Assembly (NCBI RefSeq): GCF_041428715.1
Contig: NZ_CP155572.1
Reading direction: 5' to 3' (one strand)
From: Sporomusa malonica
GTDB taxonomy: Bacteria > Bacillota > Negativicutes > Sporomusales > Sporomusaceae
DNA length: 64,000 nt
The notes beneath the pieces are model-generated. The model was not told the DNA's origin and did not search any database. It saw only the letters and a list, made by a program, of their open reading frames with translations. The position numbers and the translations under genes are program-made. This document shows, one piece after another, positions 31,137 to 40,179 of the stretch. How positions within the stretch are numbered: the stretch's first letter is position 1; every line of letters starts with the position of its first letter.

Positions 31137-31289
31137 TTGAAGCACAATAAAAATGACAATATCTGCGGGGGTAATGCTTGTCCGGATGACTTGGAAATTC
31201 CAAATGGGAAGTCTGTAGCTTCGCAAGAACTGGAAGAAAAAGAACTGCTTAGTAGTGCAATGTCCAGCTACTATTTATTGTATCGGTAG
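31137..31289 (+). CDS. Small hydrophilic protein, 50 aa
   Basis: TTG start behind AGAAGGAGTGAGG. Residues ICGGNACPDD give a close Cys pair, followed by an acidic helix (SQELEEKELLSSAM) and an aromatic end (SSYYLLYR). It has no membrane segment. Not recognised. The TTG start and short length leave doubt. Confidence 0.4.
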   Translation: MKHNKNDNICGGNACPDDLEIPNGKSVASQELEEKELLSSAMSSYYLLYR

Positions 31290-31327
31290 GCTTATAGCCT
31301 GTCCTAATGAGTAAGGTAACATAGTAT

Positions 31328-31334
31328 CATACTA
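31328..31334 (+). promoter_or_regulatory. CATACTA promoter-like motif
   Basis: Located 36 nt before the start of the gene at 31364, within TAGTATCATACTATG. Confidence 0.35.
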
Positions 31335-31363
31335 TGTTAGGATATAAGAGACGGAGGTGTATT

Positions 31364-31753
31364 ATGACTGATACAGATCAATTAATTAAAGAAAAGGTTC
31401 TGCCTTTTCGCGAAAAGATGATAGGGATAATCAAAGAAAAACATCCTTATATGTATTCAGTAGCTAATAGCGTTCTCGCTGGCCGGAAAAACAAGGCCGG
31501 GCTTCAGGTTACCCAGGAGGGCCAGGTTATTGGTGAATACACATTTCACCTTGATGGAATCCATATACAAAGTGTAGAATGTGGCAAACTTGATTCGGGA
31601 ATACATCATCCTTTTCTTGGATTGGTTAAGCCATATGGCGTACTTGAAAGAAGTACAATCGAACAAATGCTTGAAGATGAAGGGTTTACCAGTGAGTTAT
31701 TTGGTACTATTGTTAAATATCTGCCTGGTGTTACAATTAAATTCTTGCGTTAA
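31364..31753 (+). CDS. Hypothetical protein, 129 aa
   Basis: ATG at 31364 with ACGGAGGT 7-8 nt upstream; an in-frame ATG at 31334 overlaps the CATACTA motif and is not used. It is soluble: a helical N-terminal region (LIKEKVLPFREKMIGIIKEKHP), a beta region with the Gly-containing turn GEYTFHLDGIHIQSVECG, and a helical end. The ligand-binding fold cannot be named. Terminator at 31785. Confidence 0.65.
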   Translation: MTDTDQLIKEKVLPFREKMIGIIKEKHPYMYSVANSVLAGRKNKAGLQVTQEGQVIGEYTFHLDGIHIQSVECGKLDSGIHHPFLGLVKPYGVLERSTIEQMLEDEGFTSELFGTIVKYLPGVTIKFLR

Positions 31754-31784
31754 CACACTAGTTACCTAATGATATATTTGCCCC

Positions 31785-31826
31785 AAGCACTGTCTGCCGC
31801 CCCGGTGAATGCAGAGAGTGCTTTTT
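31785..31826 (+). terminator. Rho-independent terminator
   Basis: AAGCACTGTCTGC pairs with GCAGAGAGTGCTT with one mismatch, followed by TTT. Confidence 0.7.
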
Positions 31827-32033
31827 CATGTGCATCCACTGGGGCGACGAATTTTTGCTGAATATAAACAAAGAATATTTTTAATGCAGTCATTAAAAAT
31901 ACTAAAAAAATAGTCTTAACGAAATATGTTTAGTTTTGGAATTTTGCTATAATGGTAACAAAGAGCTGGTAGTACATTCTTGTGTTATTTAGGATAATGC
32001 TTGATAAGGGTATCATTGAAAGGGTTGGGTTTT

Positions 32034-32624
32034 ATGAGTATGTTAGGACAGGTGTTGCAGGCTAATCAAGACTTTCTAGAAAAAAGAGCGCAGAAAGAAC
32101 GCGAATCGGAAATGCCGGTAAGCAAAATTCCTAGCAAGAATTTAGCAATATTCACCTGTATGGATACTCGGTTGGTTGACTTCCTCGAACCGGCATTGGG
32201 GATTGAACGGGGGGCAGCTAAGGTCATTAAAAATGCAGGTAACACTATTACCGGCCTGTTTAATTCTTCAATTCGCAGCCTGCTTGTGTCAATATTCGAG
32301 CTTGATGTAAAAGAAATCATGGTGATTGGCCATTATGACTGTGGGATTGCCCACGCTACGGCAGACAGATTGATCTCTAAAATGCTGGCAAGAGGAATTT
32401 GTCCTGGAGCTATTAAGATGATTGAAAAAGACCTGGAAACCTGGTTGGACAGTTTTCATCATCCTGTCGAAAATGTCAAGCATGTTGTTCAACAAATAAG
32501 AACTAACCCGCTCATCCCTAAGGATGTTCCTATCCATGGACTTATGCTTGATCCCCAAACTGGCGAGATTGAGGTAATTATCTCAGGGTATGAGGATATT
32601 AGTGGAGAGACATGTACTTGTTAG
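32034..32624 (+). CDS. Beta-carbonic anhydrase family protein, 196 aa
   Basis: Zinc ligands and dyad are visible: Cys, Asp and Arg in FTCMDTRL, and His-x2-Cys in IGHYDCGIAHA. NAGNT and the C-terminal VPIHGLMLDPQTGEIEVI also fit. It is the short, soluble bacterial form that interconverts CO2 and bicarbonate. ATG at 32034 follows AAAGGG; in-frame TTG codons upstream are less likely. It is monocistronic, with a strong terminator. Confidence 0.9.
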   Translation: MSMLGQVLQANQDFLEKRAQKERESEMPVSKIPSKNLAIFTCMDTRLVDFLEPALGIERGAAKVIKNAGNTITGLFNSSIRSLLVSIFELDVKEIMVIGHYDCGIAHATADRLISKMLARGICPGAIKMIEKDLETWLDSFHHPVENVKHVVQQIRTNPLIPKDVPIHGLMLDPQTGEIEVIISGYEDISGETCTC

Positions 32625-32670
32625 ATACAACAAATAAATAGTAAGGCGAGCATTGCAAGTGTTGAGAACG

Positions 32671-32710
32671 AAAAAAGTGGCAGCCTAGTTGAGTAGGCTG
32701 CCACTTTTGG
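32671..32710. terminator. Bidirectional terminator
   Basis: AAAAGTGGCAGCCTA (32673-32687) pairs perfectly with 32694-32708. It serves the convergent carbonic anhydrase and glycerate kinase genes. Confidence 0.9.
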
Positions 32711-32723
32711 CATAATAGTTCAT

Positions 32724-33875
32724 TTATTTCTGCGAAATACTCATTCCGACATTAAGCAATCTGCACAACCTGATTGCAGCTGCCTTAACAAGCGAATCGG
32801 CAGAGGTGACACATTCGTCAAGCGACATGGGATGAGGAACAATGCTCATAAGTCCGTCTATGCCGCATTCCAGAACATGTTCGTGGTCTGTTCCGAGCCC
32901 CCCGGACAGGCAGACAGTAGGAACGTTATATTGGCTGGCGATCTTGGCTACGCCGACAGGTGCTTTGCCAAAAGCTGTCTGGAAATCGGTGTTGCCTTCA
33001 CCTGTAATAACTAGCGAGGCCTCCTTAACAATGCTCTCAAACCCGGTGGTATCGAGCACTATCTCTACTCCTGGTCTAAGTTGAGCATTGGTAAAGAACA
33101 GTAGACCGGCGCCTAAGCCGCCAGCCGCACCAGCTCCCGGCAGTTCAGCTACGTCCTTGCCTGTTGCTGCTTTGGCAATAGCAGCAAATTGCTTAAGCGC
33201 GTCATCCAGTTCGGCTACCATTGCTGGAGTAGCTCCCTTTTGCGGCCCATATACCGCAGCGGCTCCTCTTGGTCCGCATAAGGGGTTGTCAACATCACAA
33301 GCTACCATGATCGCGGTCTGGCTCAAGCGAGTATCTAGTCCGGATAGGTCAATGGCTGCCAGACTTGCTAGAGCAGCCCCGCCGTAAGTGAGTTCTTTGC
33401 CAGCAGCATCAAGGAATTTTGCTCCCAATGCTTGCGCCATACCGGCCCCGCCATCATTGGTTGCACTGCCGCCAATACCGATAATGATCTTTTGTATGCC
33501 TTGGTCAAGGGCTGTTTTAATGAGTTGGCCTGTGCCAAAAGTGGTGGTGACTCGCGGGTCGCGTTGTTCTTTGGGTACAAGGGTAAGCCCTGAAGCGGCT
33601 GCCATTTCTATGACGGCTGTTTCGCCATCACCCAGTATCCCCCAAAAAGCTTCTACAGGCTGACCTAAGGGGCCGAGTACCTCTTGACAGAGGATACGGC
33701 CATTTGTGGCTGTTACCAAAGCTTCTACTGTTCCTTCGCCACCGTCCGCGATAGGAACTTTATGTACTTCGGCATTGGGGAACACTGAAAGGATTCCCTG
33801 CTCCATAGCCGTCGCCACAGCGACAGCTGACAGGCTGCCTTTATAGGAGTCTGGTGCTACGATAATACGCATCAT
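32724..33875 (-). CDS. Glycerate kinase (GlxK type), 383 aa
   Basis: MRIIVAPDSYKGSLSA at the N terminus, VPIADGGEGTVEAL, IGIGGSATNDGGAG, ACDVDNPLCGPRGAA and ITGEGNTDFQTAFGKAP are diagnostic for the type I glycerate kinase family, which phosphorylates glycerate to phosphoglycerate. Two adjacent ATG codons (33875, 33872) follow AAAGGA at 13-16 nt; the GTG at 33887 is too close to that site. It is monocistronic. It would feed glycerate from glyoxylate or serine metabolism into glycolysis. Confidence 0.92.
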   Translation of the reverse strand: MMRIIVAPDSYKGSLSAVAVATAMEQGILSVFPNAEVHKVPIADGGEGTVEALVTATNGRILCQEVLGPLGQPVEAFWGILGDGETAVIEMAAASGLTLVPKEQRDPRVTTTFGTGQLIKTALDQGIQKIIIGIGGSATNDGGAGMAQALGAKFLDAAGKELTYGGAALASLAAIDLSGLDTRLSQTAIMVACDVDNPLCGPRGAAAVYGPQKGATPAMVAELDDALKQFAAIAKAATGKDVAELPGAGAAGGLGAGLLFFTNAQLRPGVEIVLDTTGFESIVKEASLVITGEGNTDFQTAFGKAPVGVAKIASQYNVPTVCLSGGLGTDHEHVLECGIDGLMSIVPHPMSLDECVTSADSLVKAAAIRLCRLLNVGMSISQK

Positions 33876-33959
33876 GACTAAGATCACGTCCTTTATTTGA
33901 GTTAAAGTCCTGCTCTAATTTTACTGACTCTAACTGGCTTTTTCAATGGGTATCAATAG

Positions 33960-34541
33960 CTAATCATCGTGGGCGGGGCAGCGGTCGCCGGTAAGTCTAT
34001 CTAACCAGGAGAGCGGGGAGTAGTTTATTTCTTCCCGTGGATCAGTTTTGAGGATAATATTTAAGCAGTCGCTGCATATTTTTTTACCAGCTGCGGTAAT
34101 TAGTTTTTCTGGGACGTCACGTTCTTGCAGACGGGTATAGCGGTTTTTAACAGCTGCAGACTCAATATCGACAGCCTCGTCGCTTGCCACAACGAGGCCG
34201 GCTGCTTCATCTGGGTCAGAATCAACGATTATTGTATAAGATTTTTGTAGTTTTTTTGCAAGTAGCTGATATTTGCTGGTTGAGTGGTGATCAATGCTGC
34301 CGTTGATGATCATCTTATGAAACTTCTCATGCCCTAACGCCTGTTTGATTTCCGGGTATATGGCTGTCTCTTTCACTTGTCCTTGAGTGAGGTAAGTAAT
34401 TACCTGCTCTCTGAAGACCCCTAAATAGGCACGTTTTTCATCTCTTTTTATCTCAGGTACACCGTGTAATCCTGCTGTGATAATTTGTTCCAACTGGTCT
34501 TTATGGTTCCAGACTTGAGCAATTTCACTTGTTTTATCCAT
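33960..34541 (-). CDS. DUF1694 / YueI-like protein, 193 aa
   Basis: A soluble protein with the YueI-family pattern: HGVPEIKRDEKRAYLGVFRE at the N terminus, GQVKETAIYPEIKQAL, a central hydrophobic strand (YTIIVDSDPDEAAGLVVASDEAVD) and a C-terminal Cys pair (KKICSDCLNIIL). The family is common in Firmicutes and uncharacterised. The region upstream (34542-34716) is divergent to the PhnD-like gene. Confidence 0.75.
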   Translation of the reverse strand: MDKTSEIAQVWNHKDQLEQIITAGLHGVPEIKRDEKRAYLGVFREQVITYLTQGQVKETAIYPEIKQALGHEKFHKMIINGSIDHHSTSKYQLLAKKLQKSYTIIVDSDPDEAAGLVVASDEAVDIESAAVKNRYTRLQERDVPEKLITAAGKKICSDCLNIILKTDPREEINYSPLSWLDRLTGDRCPAHDD

Positions 34542-34716
34542 CAGCCATGCACCTCATTATCTTTGTTACTTAGTATATAGATCCTAGTATAACCCGCGCA
34601 AAGAAGCTTTTGCTGCTTATTGTATGAAAAATATTTAAGTAGACAACTCGGGTGGACAATTATAATATTAAGGTAGATAAAAAATACATTTTAGTATAGA
34701 TAAACCTAGGTGGTAT

Positions 34717-35652
34717 ATGAAGACAAAGCAAGGATTAGCAGCTGTGTTGCTGTTATTTAGTGTGATAGTTTTAAGCGTTGGTTGTCGTTTTGGCGGGACA
34801 ACACCCTATATCGACTTTACGCAGTCTGGCGAAATGCCATCCTTATATAACAAGAATGAATCAGCCCAACGACCGATTTTAATAGCGCTGGCCTCAGTGC
34901 TGTCTCCACATGAGACGATAACATACTATCGGGAGATTGCCATGAATGTTTCACGCAAAACTGGTCGTCCGGCAGTGCTCGTCCAGCGTAAAACCTATGC
35001 GGAAGTGAATATGCTGTTAGCCAACGGCGATGTAGATATTGCATTTATGTCAACAGGTGCATACAGCTCATACCGGGGTATGAATGAAATTGAGCTGCTG
35101 GTAATGGCCGAATATGGTGGCAGTATCTTATATAATGCAGAAGTCATTGTTCCCAAGGACAGCAATATTCAAAGTATTGCTGATTTACAGGGGAAAGTAT
35201 TTGCTTTTACTGATCCGCTAAGTTATTCCGGGCATATGGTTATCGAAGACTACCTTCGTAAAAGGAATGCTGTACCTGAGACTTTTTTCAGGCGGTTTTT
35301 TTATACGTATAGTCATGATAAATCGTTATGGGCGGTTGCAAATAAACTAGCTGACGGGGCCAGTTTTGACAGCCAAATTTTCGAGTATGCTAAGCTGAAA
35401 ACCCCTGAACTGGTTGATAAAGTGCGGGTAATTACTACCATCGGCCCAGCGCCCACAGGACCAATAGCTGTGAGGAAGAGTATGAGCGCTGAGCAAAAAG
35501 AGCAACTGCGGAGTATCTTCCTAGCGATGCACAACGATCCTGAAACAGATACCGCTATGAGAAAGTTAATTATTGACCGTTTTGTCATGCCTACACCTCA
35601 ACTCTTTGAGCCGCTGAAAAAACTTTATGATCGGACAAGCCTTACCTTATGA
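34717..35652 (+). CDS. PhnD-like phosphate/phosphonate-binding lipoprotein, 311 aa
   Basis: A lipoprotein signal (LLLFSVIVLSVGC) is followed by a PhnD/SsuA-type binding domain: IALASVLSPHETITYYREIA, QRKTYAEVNMLLANGDVDIAFMSTGAYSSY and FTDPLSYSGHMVIEDYL. No ABC permease or ATPase is nearby. Instead it overlaps by 4 nt a histidine kinase gene, followed by a response regulator. So it probably presents a ligand to the kinase rather than to a transporter, as in other three-component sensors. Confidence 0.88.
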   Translation: MKTKQGLAAVLLLFSVIVLSVGCRFGGTTPYIDFTQSGEMPSLYNKNESAQRPILIALASVLSPHETITYYREIAMNVSRKTGRPAVLVQRKTYAEVNMLLANGDVDIAFMSTGAYSSYRGMNEIELLVMAEYGGSILYNAEVIVPKDSNIQSIADLQGKVFAFTDPLSYSGHMVIEDYLRKRNAVPETFFRRFFYTYSHDKSLWAVANKLADGASFDSQIFEYAKLKTPELVDKVRVITTIGPAPTGPIAVRKSMSAEQKEQLRSIFLAMHNDPETDTAMRKLIIDRFVMPTPQLFEPLKKLYDRTSLTL

Positions 35653-37100
35653 AATGGCTTAGACGTTTAAGTATCTACTTTAAAATCAATGGAATTATTC
35701 TTGTCATGCTGCTACTGATAAGCCTGTTTATGGGGTTTATTATGACTAAAACAGCCACGCATCTAATTGAAGATCAGATGGAGAAAAGGGGTGCTGAACT
35801 AGCCTCGTATCTTGGTGTATTGAGCAGTAATGACATCTTATTAGATGACCACTATGCTCTTTTTGATCGCGTGAACAAAACAAAACAGAACACCGATGAT
35901 GTACGTTATATTATCATCAGCGATTCTGCCGGTCGGGTTTTAGCCCATACTTTTGAGAACAGTTTACCCAAAGGGTTGCCAGCTGGTGTGACGATGCAGC
36001 CGCCCGTTTTATTATCCAGTGATACGAATAGTGCTATTAGCAGTTATCAAGTTACAAAATACAATAGCAATGAGGGATTGATTCGTGAAATAGTAATGCC
36101 AATTGAAAATGGTGCTATCGGTTATGTGCGAGTGGGTATGTCTGAAAAAGGTACTGAACAAATAATGAATAAGAGAATGAAGGATTTTATTGTTCTTATT
36201 TTTTTAGTTGGTGTCTTTGCTGCCGCTGGTGCTACCTATTTGGCTTTTGTTATTATTTCACCGTTACGCAGTCTTACCCAAGCGGCTGAACAGATTCGGC
36301 GAGGGAATTTCCAGGTATATGCCGACATACCGCATCAAGATGAAGTGGGGCAATTATCAAAAGTGTTTAATGATATGGCCCAGAGTCTCCGCGAGAAACA
36401 GTTGGAAAATAACCGGTTATTGGAAGATCTTAGGACGAAGGAAGTTCTGAGAGCCGAGCTTATAAAGAAATTATTCTCTGTACAGGAAGAAGAACGCAAA
36501 CGTTTGTCGCGGGAATTGCACGATGAAACCGGACAGCTTTTGGCATCGTTGTTAGCCTACATGAAATTGTTGCTGTCCAAACTTGTTGAAGAGGAACAAA
36601 AGCAGGTCTTATTCGCTGCCCGCAATGTGGCAATGGACGCATTGGGCGGATTGAGGAAAATAGCAGTAGAGCTTAGGCCACCGGTGTTAGATGATTTGGG
36701 CCTGCCGGCTGCTATGAAGAGATATATACAGACTTTTAGCGAACAGCAGGGCTTGGCTGTACATTTTTCTGTGCTTGAGGATAATGTGGTGATAGGGAGC
36801 GAGGTTTCTTTGGCCTTGTATCGTATTTTGCAAGAAAGCCTTACTAATATTGCCAAACATGCCCAGGCATCTCAGGTGTATGTTACTTTGGATGTCAGTG
36901 AAAACCAGGTAACTATGGTAATAAAAGATGATGGACTTGGTATTGGTACCAGGACAGTACAGTCAGCGTACTATAAAAACCGTGTAGGCATTTATGGTAT
37001 GCGAGAGCGGGCAGAAATGCTTGGTGGTAGTCTCAGTATCGAATCTGGGAAAGAAGGCGGCACCACTGTTGTTGTAATCTTACCGAAATTTTTGGGGTGA
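35649..37100 (+). CDS. NarL-type membrane sensor histidine kinase, 483 aa
   Basis: TM1 (about 12-34), a periplasmic domain of about 145 residues with a double-Cache-like or PAS-like pattern (VRYIIISDSAGRVLAHTFEN), TM2 (about 180-203), HAMP, then HisKA_3 with His in RLSRELHDETGQLLASLL and HATPase_c (ILQESLTNIAKHA, IKDDGLGIG). ATGA overlap with the PhnD-like gene couples translation. It is a typical partner of NarL/LuxR regulators. Confidence 0.92.
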   Translation: MKWLRRLSIYFKINGIILVMLLLISLFMGFIMTKTATHLIEDQMEKRGAELASYLGVLSSNDILLDDHYALFDRVNKTKQNTDDVRYIIISDSAGRVLAHTFENSLPKGLPAGVTMQPPVLLSSDTNSAISSYQVTKYNSNEGLIREIVMPIENGAIGYVRVGMSEKGTEQIMNKRMKDFIVLIFLVGVFAAAGATYLAFVIISPLRSLTQAAEQIRRGNFQVYADIPHQDEVGQLSKVFNDMAQSLREKQLENNRLLEDLRTKEVLRAELIKKLFSVQEEERKRLSRELHDETGQLLASLLAYMKLLLSKLVEEEQKQVLFAARNVAMDALGGLRKIAVELRPPVLDDLGLPAAMKRYIQTFSEQQGLAVHFSVLEDNVVIGSEVSLALYRILQESLTNIAKHAQASQVYVTLDVSENQVTMVIKDDGLGIGTRTVQSAYYKNRVGIYGMRERAEMLGGSLSIESGKEGGTTVVVILPKFLG

Positions 37101-37104
37101 ATAG

Positions 37105-37764
37105 ATGTCTAAAATTAAAATTATTCTTGCCGACGATCATTCAGTGCTGAGGACAGGGTTAAAGCTTTTGCTTAATAATGAGCCGGATTTGGTAGTGGCA
37201 GGTGAGGCCTCTGACGGGGAACAACTGCTGCAGTTATTGGAAAGAGTAACCGCTGATGTGTTAATTACTGATCTGGCAATGCCGAACATGGGTGGCCTGG
37301 AGTGCATTAAAGAAATCAAAAGCAGAGGGTTCTCAATAAAAATCCTTGTGCTTACTATGTATGAAGATGAGCAGTACTTAAAAACGGCTATGCAGGCCGG
37401 AGCACTGGGATATGTGGAGAAACAGGCGGTAGATACTGAGCTTTTTGAGGCTGTTCGCACGGTGGCGAAAGGTCAGCGATATTTGAGCCACGGGAATGCG
37501 CAGTTACTGTTAAATACGCTGCTTACGGAAATTCCCGTGACACAGTCTAATGATCCTTATGTTATATTGACACATCGTGAACGTGAGGTATTGAAATATA
37601 TGGTCAGGGGCTATTCTATGAGCCGGATTGCCCAAATCCTCTGTATTAGTGTTAAAACAGTAGACACCTATAAAACCAGGACAATGGAGAAGCTTGGCTG
37701 TACAGAAAAAAGCCAACTGGTAGAATATGCTATAAAATACGGAATGTTGCTGACCAAGGCATAA
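37105..37764 (+). CDS. NarL/FixJ-family response regulator, 219 aa
   Basis: The receiver (IILADDHSVLRTGL, VLITDLAMPNMGG, ILVLTMYEDE, YVEKQA) and a C-terminal LuxR-type HTH (LTHREREVLKYMVRGYSMSR to TRTMEKL). It is 4 nt after the kinase and is the DNA-binding output of the PhnD-like three-gene sensor. The targets are not evident nearby; autoregulation or the HD-GYP gene at 38043 are candidates. Confidence 0.94.
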   Translation: MSKIKIILADDHSVLRTGLKLLLNNEPDLVVAGEASDGEQLLQLLERVTADVLITDLAMPNMGGLECIKEIKSRGFSIKILVLTMYEDEQYLKTAMQAGALGYVEKQAVDTELFEAVRTVAKGQRYLSHGNAQLLLNTLLTEIPVTQSNDPYVILTHREREVLKYMVRGYSMSRIAQILCISVKTVDTYKTRTMEKLGCTEKSQLVEYAIKYGMLLTKA

Positions 37765-37800
37765 TAGAATTATGGATGGTGTAAAAAGCACTGGTTGGTT

Positions 37801-37836
37801 ACTTTATCTATGAATATAACTATTCATAGATAAAGT
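37801..37836. repeat. Perfect 16-bp inverted repeat
   Basis: ACTTTATCTATGAATA pairs perfectly with 37821-37836 around a TAAC loop. It lies immediately upstream of the terminator at 37838 and may be an RNA-stabilising hairpin or an operator. Confidence 0.65.
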
Positions 37837-37837
37837 A

Positions 37838-37880
37838 ATAGGCTGTGACGCTGGATTTGACGTCATAGCCTATTTTTTTT
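37838..37880 (+). terminator. Terminator of the PhnD-kinase-regulator operon
   Basis: AGGCTGTGACG (37840-37850) pairs with CGTCATAGCCT (37861-37871) with one mismatch, followed by ATTTTTTTT. Confidence 0.85.
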
Positions 37881-38042
37881 CAGAAAATCTATGATAAAAT
37901 AAATAAAGATTGGCAAATTTCAATAGATATATTGTATATTTCTGCAAAATAGCTAATAATTGAAACAAGATAGCTTTACATAGCGAGTTCAGAAAAATTG
38001 AGTGAGTTTATATAGGTGCAGCATTCGAGAGGGGAGAAACAC

Positions 38043-39191
38043 ATGTCTGAGATTTATAGTATTACTAGATATCCGGTGAATAAGCTCGGGCCAGGGTTGG
38101 AGCTTGGAGAAACAGTATTTTCGCCCGATGGTGGGGTGCTGCTTCATGAGGGCAGCATACTGACAGAGAAACACATTGAGAAGCTTGTTAATTATGGTAT
38201 TGGATCTGTCCGAATTCGGGAGTTTGCTCATCCAAGCCTGCCAATAGAAGCCGTGGATGAAGCGTTAGTGCCTCAGGTGGAAAGTGCTGTAAGTGTTGAG
38301 CGGTGTGAGCCCGACATGCCGGCTGTTGTCTTTGAAGATGAAAATGAATTTTTACGTGCATATAGTAATACAGTAAAGGATTTGAAAAGATGTTTTGCGC
38401 TTGTCCGGTTAGAAAAACATTTAGATTGTAAACTGCTATATTCAATAGTTGACTCAGTCAGGTGGCTTTCTTCCAGGGGAATTGGCGCGACTGCATTACT
38501 GCATACCACCACGCGCTCTGAAGACTACTTATTTCACCATTCGATCAATGTTGGCATTTTGGCTAATATTATTGGCGCTGCAAGTGGAGCCTTTGATTTA
38601 GCTCAACAGAGGTACTTGGTTTTAGCAGGTATTCTTCATGATATCGGTAAATTAGAGATTCCAGTGCAGGTTCTGTATAAAAACGGTAAATTAACCGATG
38701 AGGAATTAAATATGGTACGGCAGCATCCGGCGATTGCCTTTAAGTTTTTTCGCAATTATATAGAAATTCCAGAGATTGTCCGCTTTGGTGTTTTGCAACA
38801 TCATGAACGGGATGATGGTTCAGGGTATCCTCTACGTACAAATGCTTCTAAGAATCACCCGATAGCAAAAGTACTGGGGATAGCGGATACCTATGACGCG
38901 ATGACTTCCAAAAAGGTATATGGGGAAGAGGTGTCCCCATTTGCCGCTATCGATACTATCCAAGGAGATACTTTTTCCGGAAAGTTTTCACCAAAGTTCA
39001 GCACGCCTTTTCTCCAAGAACTATGTCAGACACTGATTGGCCGGTATGTGGCGCTCAATGATGGGCGTACTGGCCAGCTTGTATTCTGGAACCGTAGCGG
39101 TAAAGGCAACTGTATCATCCGATTTTCAGATGGACAGGTACTTGATATTAACAATCAGAAGCAGCTAAAGATAACCAAGCTGGTTTGTTAG
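38043..39191 (+). CDS. HD-GYP domain c-di-GMP phosphodiesterase-like protein, 382 aa
   Basis: ATG at 38043 behind GAGGGGAG. The N-terminal domain (about 1-110) matches the region preceding many HD-GYP domains (GLELGETVFSPDGGVLLHEG, VNYGIGSVRIREF). The HD-GYP core has HHSINVGILANII, ILHDIGKLEIP and LQHHERDDGSGYPLR, all metal ligands present. It is predicted to hydrolyse c-di-GMP in the cytoplasm. It ends with a 4-nt overlap against the convergent kinase gene. Confidence 0.92.
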   Translation: MSEIYSITRYPVNKLGPGLELGETVFSPDGGVLLHEGSILTEKHIEKLVNYGIGSVRIREFAHPSLPIEAVDEALVPQVESAVSVERCEPDMPAVVFEDENEFLRAYSNTVKDLKRCFALVRLEKHLDCKLLYSIVDSVRWLSSRGIGATALLHTTTRSEDYLFHHSINVGILANIIGAASGAFDLAQQRYLVLAGILHDIGKLEIPVQVLYKNGKLTDEELNMVRQHPAIAFKFFRNYIEIPEIVRFGVLQHHERDDGSGYPLRTNASKNHPIAKVLGIADTYDAMTSKKVYGEEVSPFAAIDTIQGDTFSGKFSPKFSTPFLQELCQTLIGRYVALNDGRTGQLVFWNRSGKGNCIIRFSDGQVLDINNQKQLKITKLVC

Positions 39192-39901
39192 GGTATTGAA
39201 CAAACGCTTTCGGGCTTATTAAACAATAGTCCCACTGTGGTACCACTTTCTTTGGTGTCAATATGCAAGCTTGCATTGTGGAGTTCAGCAATTCGCAGGC
39301 AAAGAGGTAATCCAAGACCAAGCCGGTTTGTTTTATCAGTAATAAAAGGGGTACCCAATTTTTCGAGAACGCTGGTTTCAATTCCTGAACCATAATCCTT
39401 TACTAATAAGGCGATGTGTTCAGAGGTTACTCTGGTTTCAATGACAACAGTTCCTTGCGGTGGTGAAGCTTCTATAGCATTATATACTAAGTGGAGAATG
39501 GCTTTTCCGATTTCTTCTTTATCAAGGAGGAGCTCTGGTATTTCAGGCATGGCTAACGTAATGTGGATATCTTTTGCTGCTGCTTTCGATAAAATCGAAG
39601 GCAGCAATTTTTGTAATAATATATTAAGATTAAGTTTGTCCAAACGAAGGGCTTTGTTTTTGTCAAGCGCAAGAAATTCTGTAATAATATGATTGATTTT
39701 ATCAAGCTCACTAATCATTAGTTCATATAGTTCGATACGCTGTTGCTGCTCTTCTTTTCGTTTAAAGTATTGCAGAAAACCATGGACGGTAGTTAAGGGA
39801 TTTCGTATCTCGTGAGTCAGGTTTGCAGCCATATCACTTGCAAAGTTGAGTCTGTCAAGCTGGGCAGCTGCCACGTTAGAATTAATAATTATATTATTCA
39901 T
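39188..39901 (-). CDS. Soluble sporulation-kinase-like histidine kinase, 237 aa
   Basis: Only HisKA (MAANLTHEIRNPLTTVHGFL) and HATPase_c (LVYNAIEASPPQG, VKDYGSGIETSV, LGLGLPLCLRI) are present, with a short N terminus and no sensor or membrane segment. The H box and NPLTTVHGFLQ pattern resemble the catalytic part of KinB/KinC-type phosphorelay kinases. It may be fed by a separate sensor. It is the most downstream gene of the minus-strand signalling block. Confidence 0.88.
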   Translation of the reverse strand: MNNIIINSNVAAAQLDRLNFASDMAANLTHEIRNPLTTVHGFLQYFKRKEEQQQRIELYELMISELDKINHIITEFLALDKNKALRLDKLNLNILLQKLLPSILSKAAAKDIHITLAMPEIPELLLDKEEIGKAILHLVYNAIEASPPQGTVVIETRVTSEHIALLVKDYGSGIETSVLEKLGTPFITDKTNRLGLGLPLCLRIAELHNASLHIDTKESGTTVGLLFNKPESVCSIP

Positions 39902-39949
39902 TGTCGCCTCATTATATCTTAAACTTATAAATCAGATACATGATAGCAC

Positions 39950-40132
39950 CTAATAATCAGCATTATGCGTACAATGCCAACACACGCCCTCACAAACTAG
40001 CGGATACTTCCTGTGATCTAATGTACACATAACTGCAGGTTCTTGATAAGGCATAAAATCAGCTTTAAGATGAGCTATTACAGCTAGGGACAGGTCCTCT
40101 GTTTTTACCATTGTAAAACCCTGTTTTTTCAT
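39950..40132 (-). CDS. Small protein with Cys/His-rich C terminus, 60 aa
   Basis: The ATG at 40132 (MKKQGFTMVKTED) is chosen for its GGGAGG site about 9 nt upstream. The last 25 residues hold CTLDHRKYPLVCEGVCWHCTH (split here as CTLDHRKY and VCEGVCWHCTH), four Cys and three His, suggesting a zinc or iron site. No family is recognised. It lies between the soluble kinase and the CheY-like gene and could be co-transcribed with them. Confidence 0.55.
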   Translation of the reverse strand: MKKQGFTMVKTEDLSLAVIAHLKADFMPYQEPAVMCTLDHRKYPLVCEGVCWHCTHNADY

Positions 40133-40179
40133 TGTATATTGCCTCCCTAAATTATTGGTTTTTTTCATGAGATTTCACA

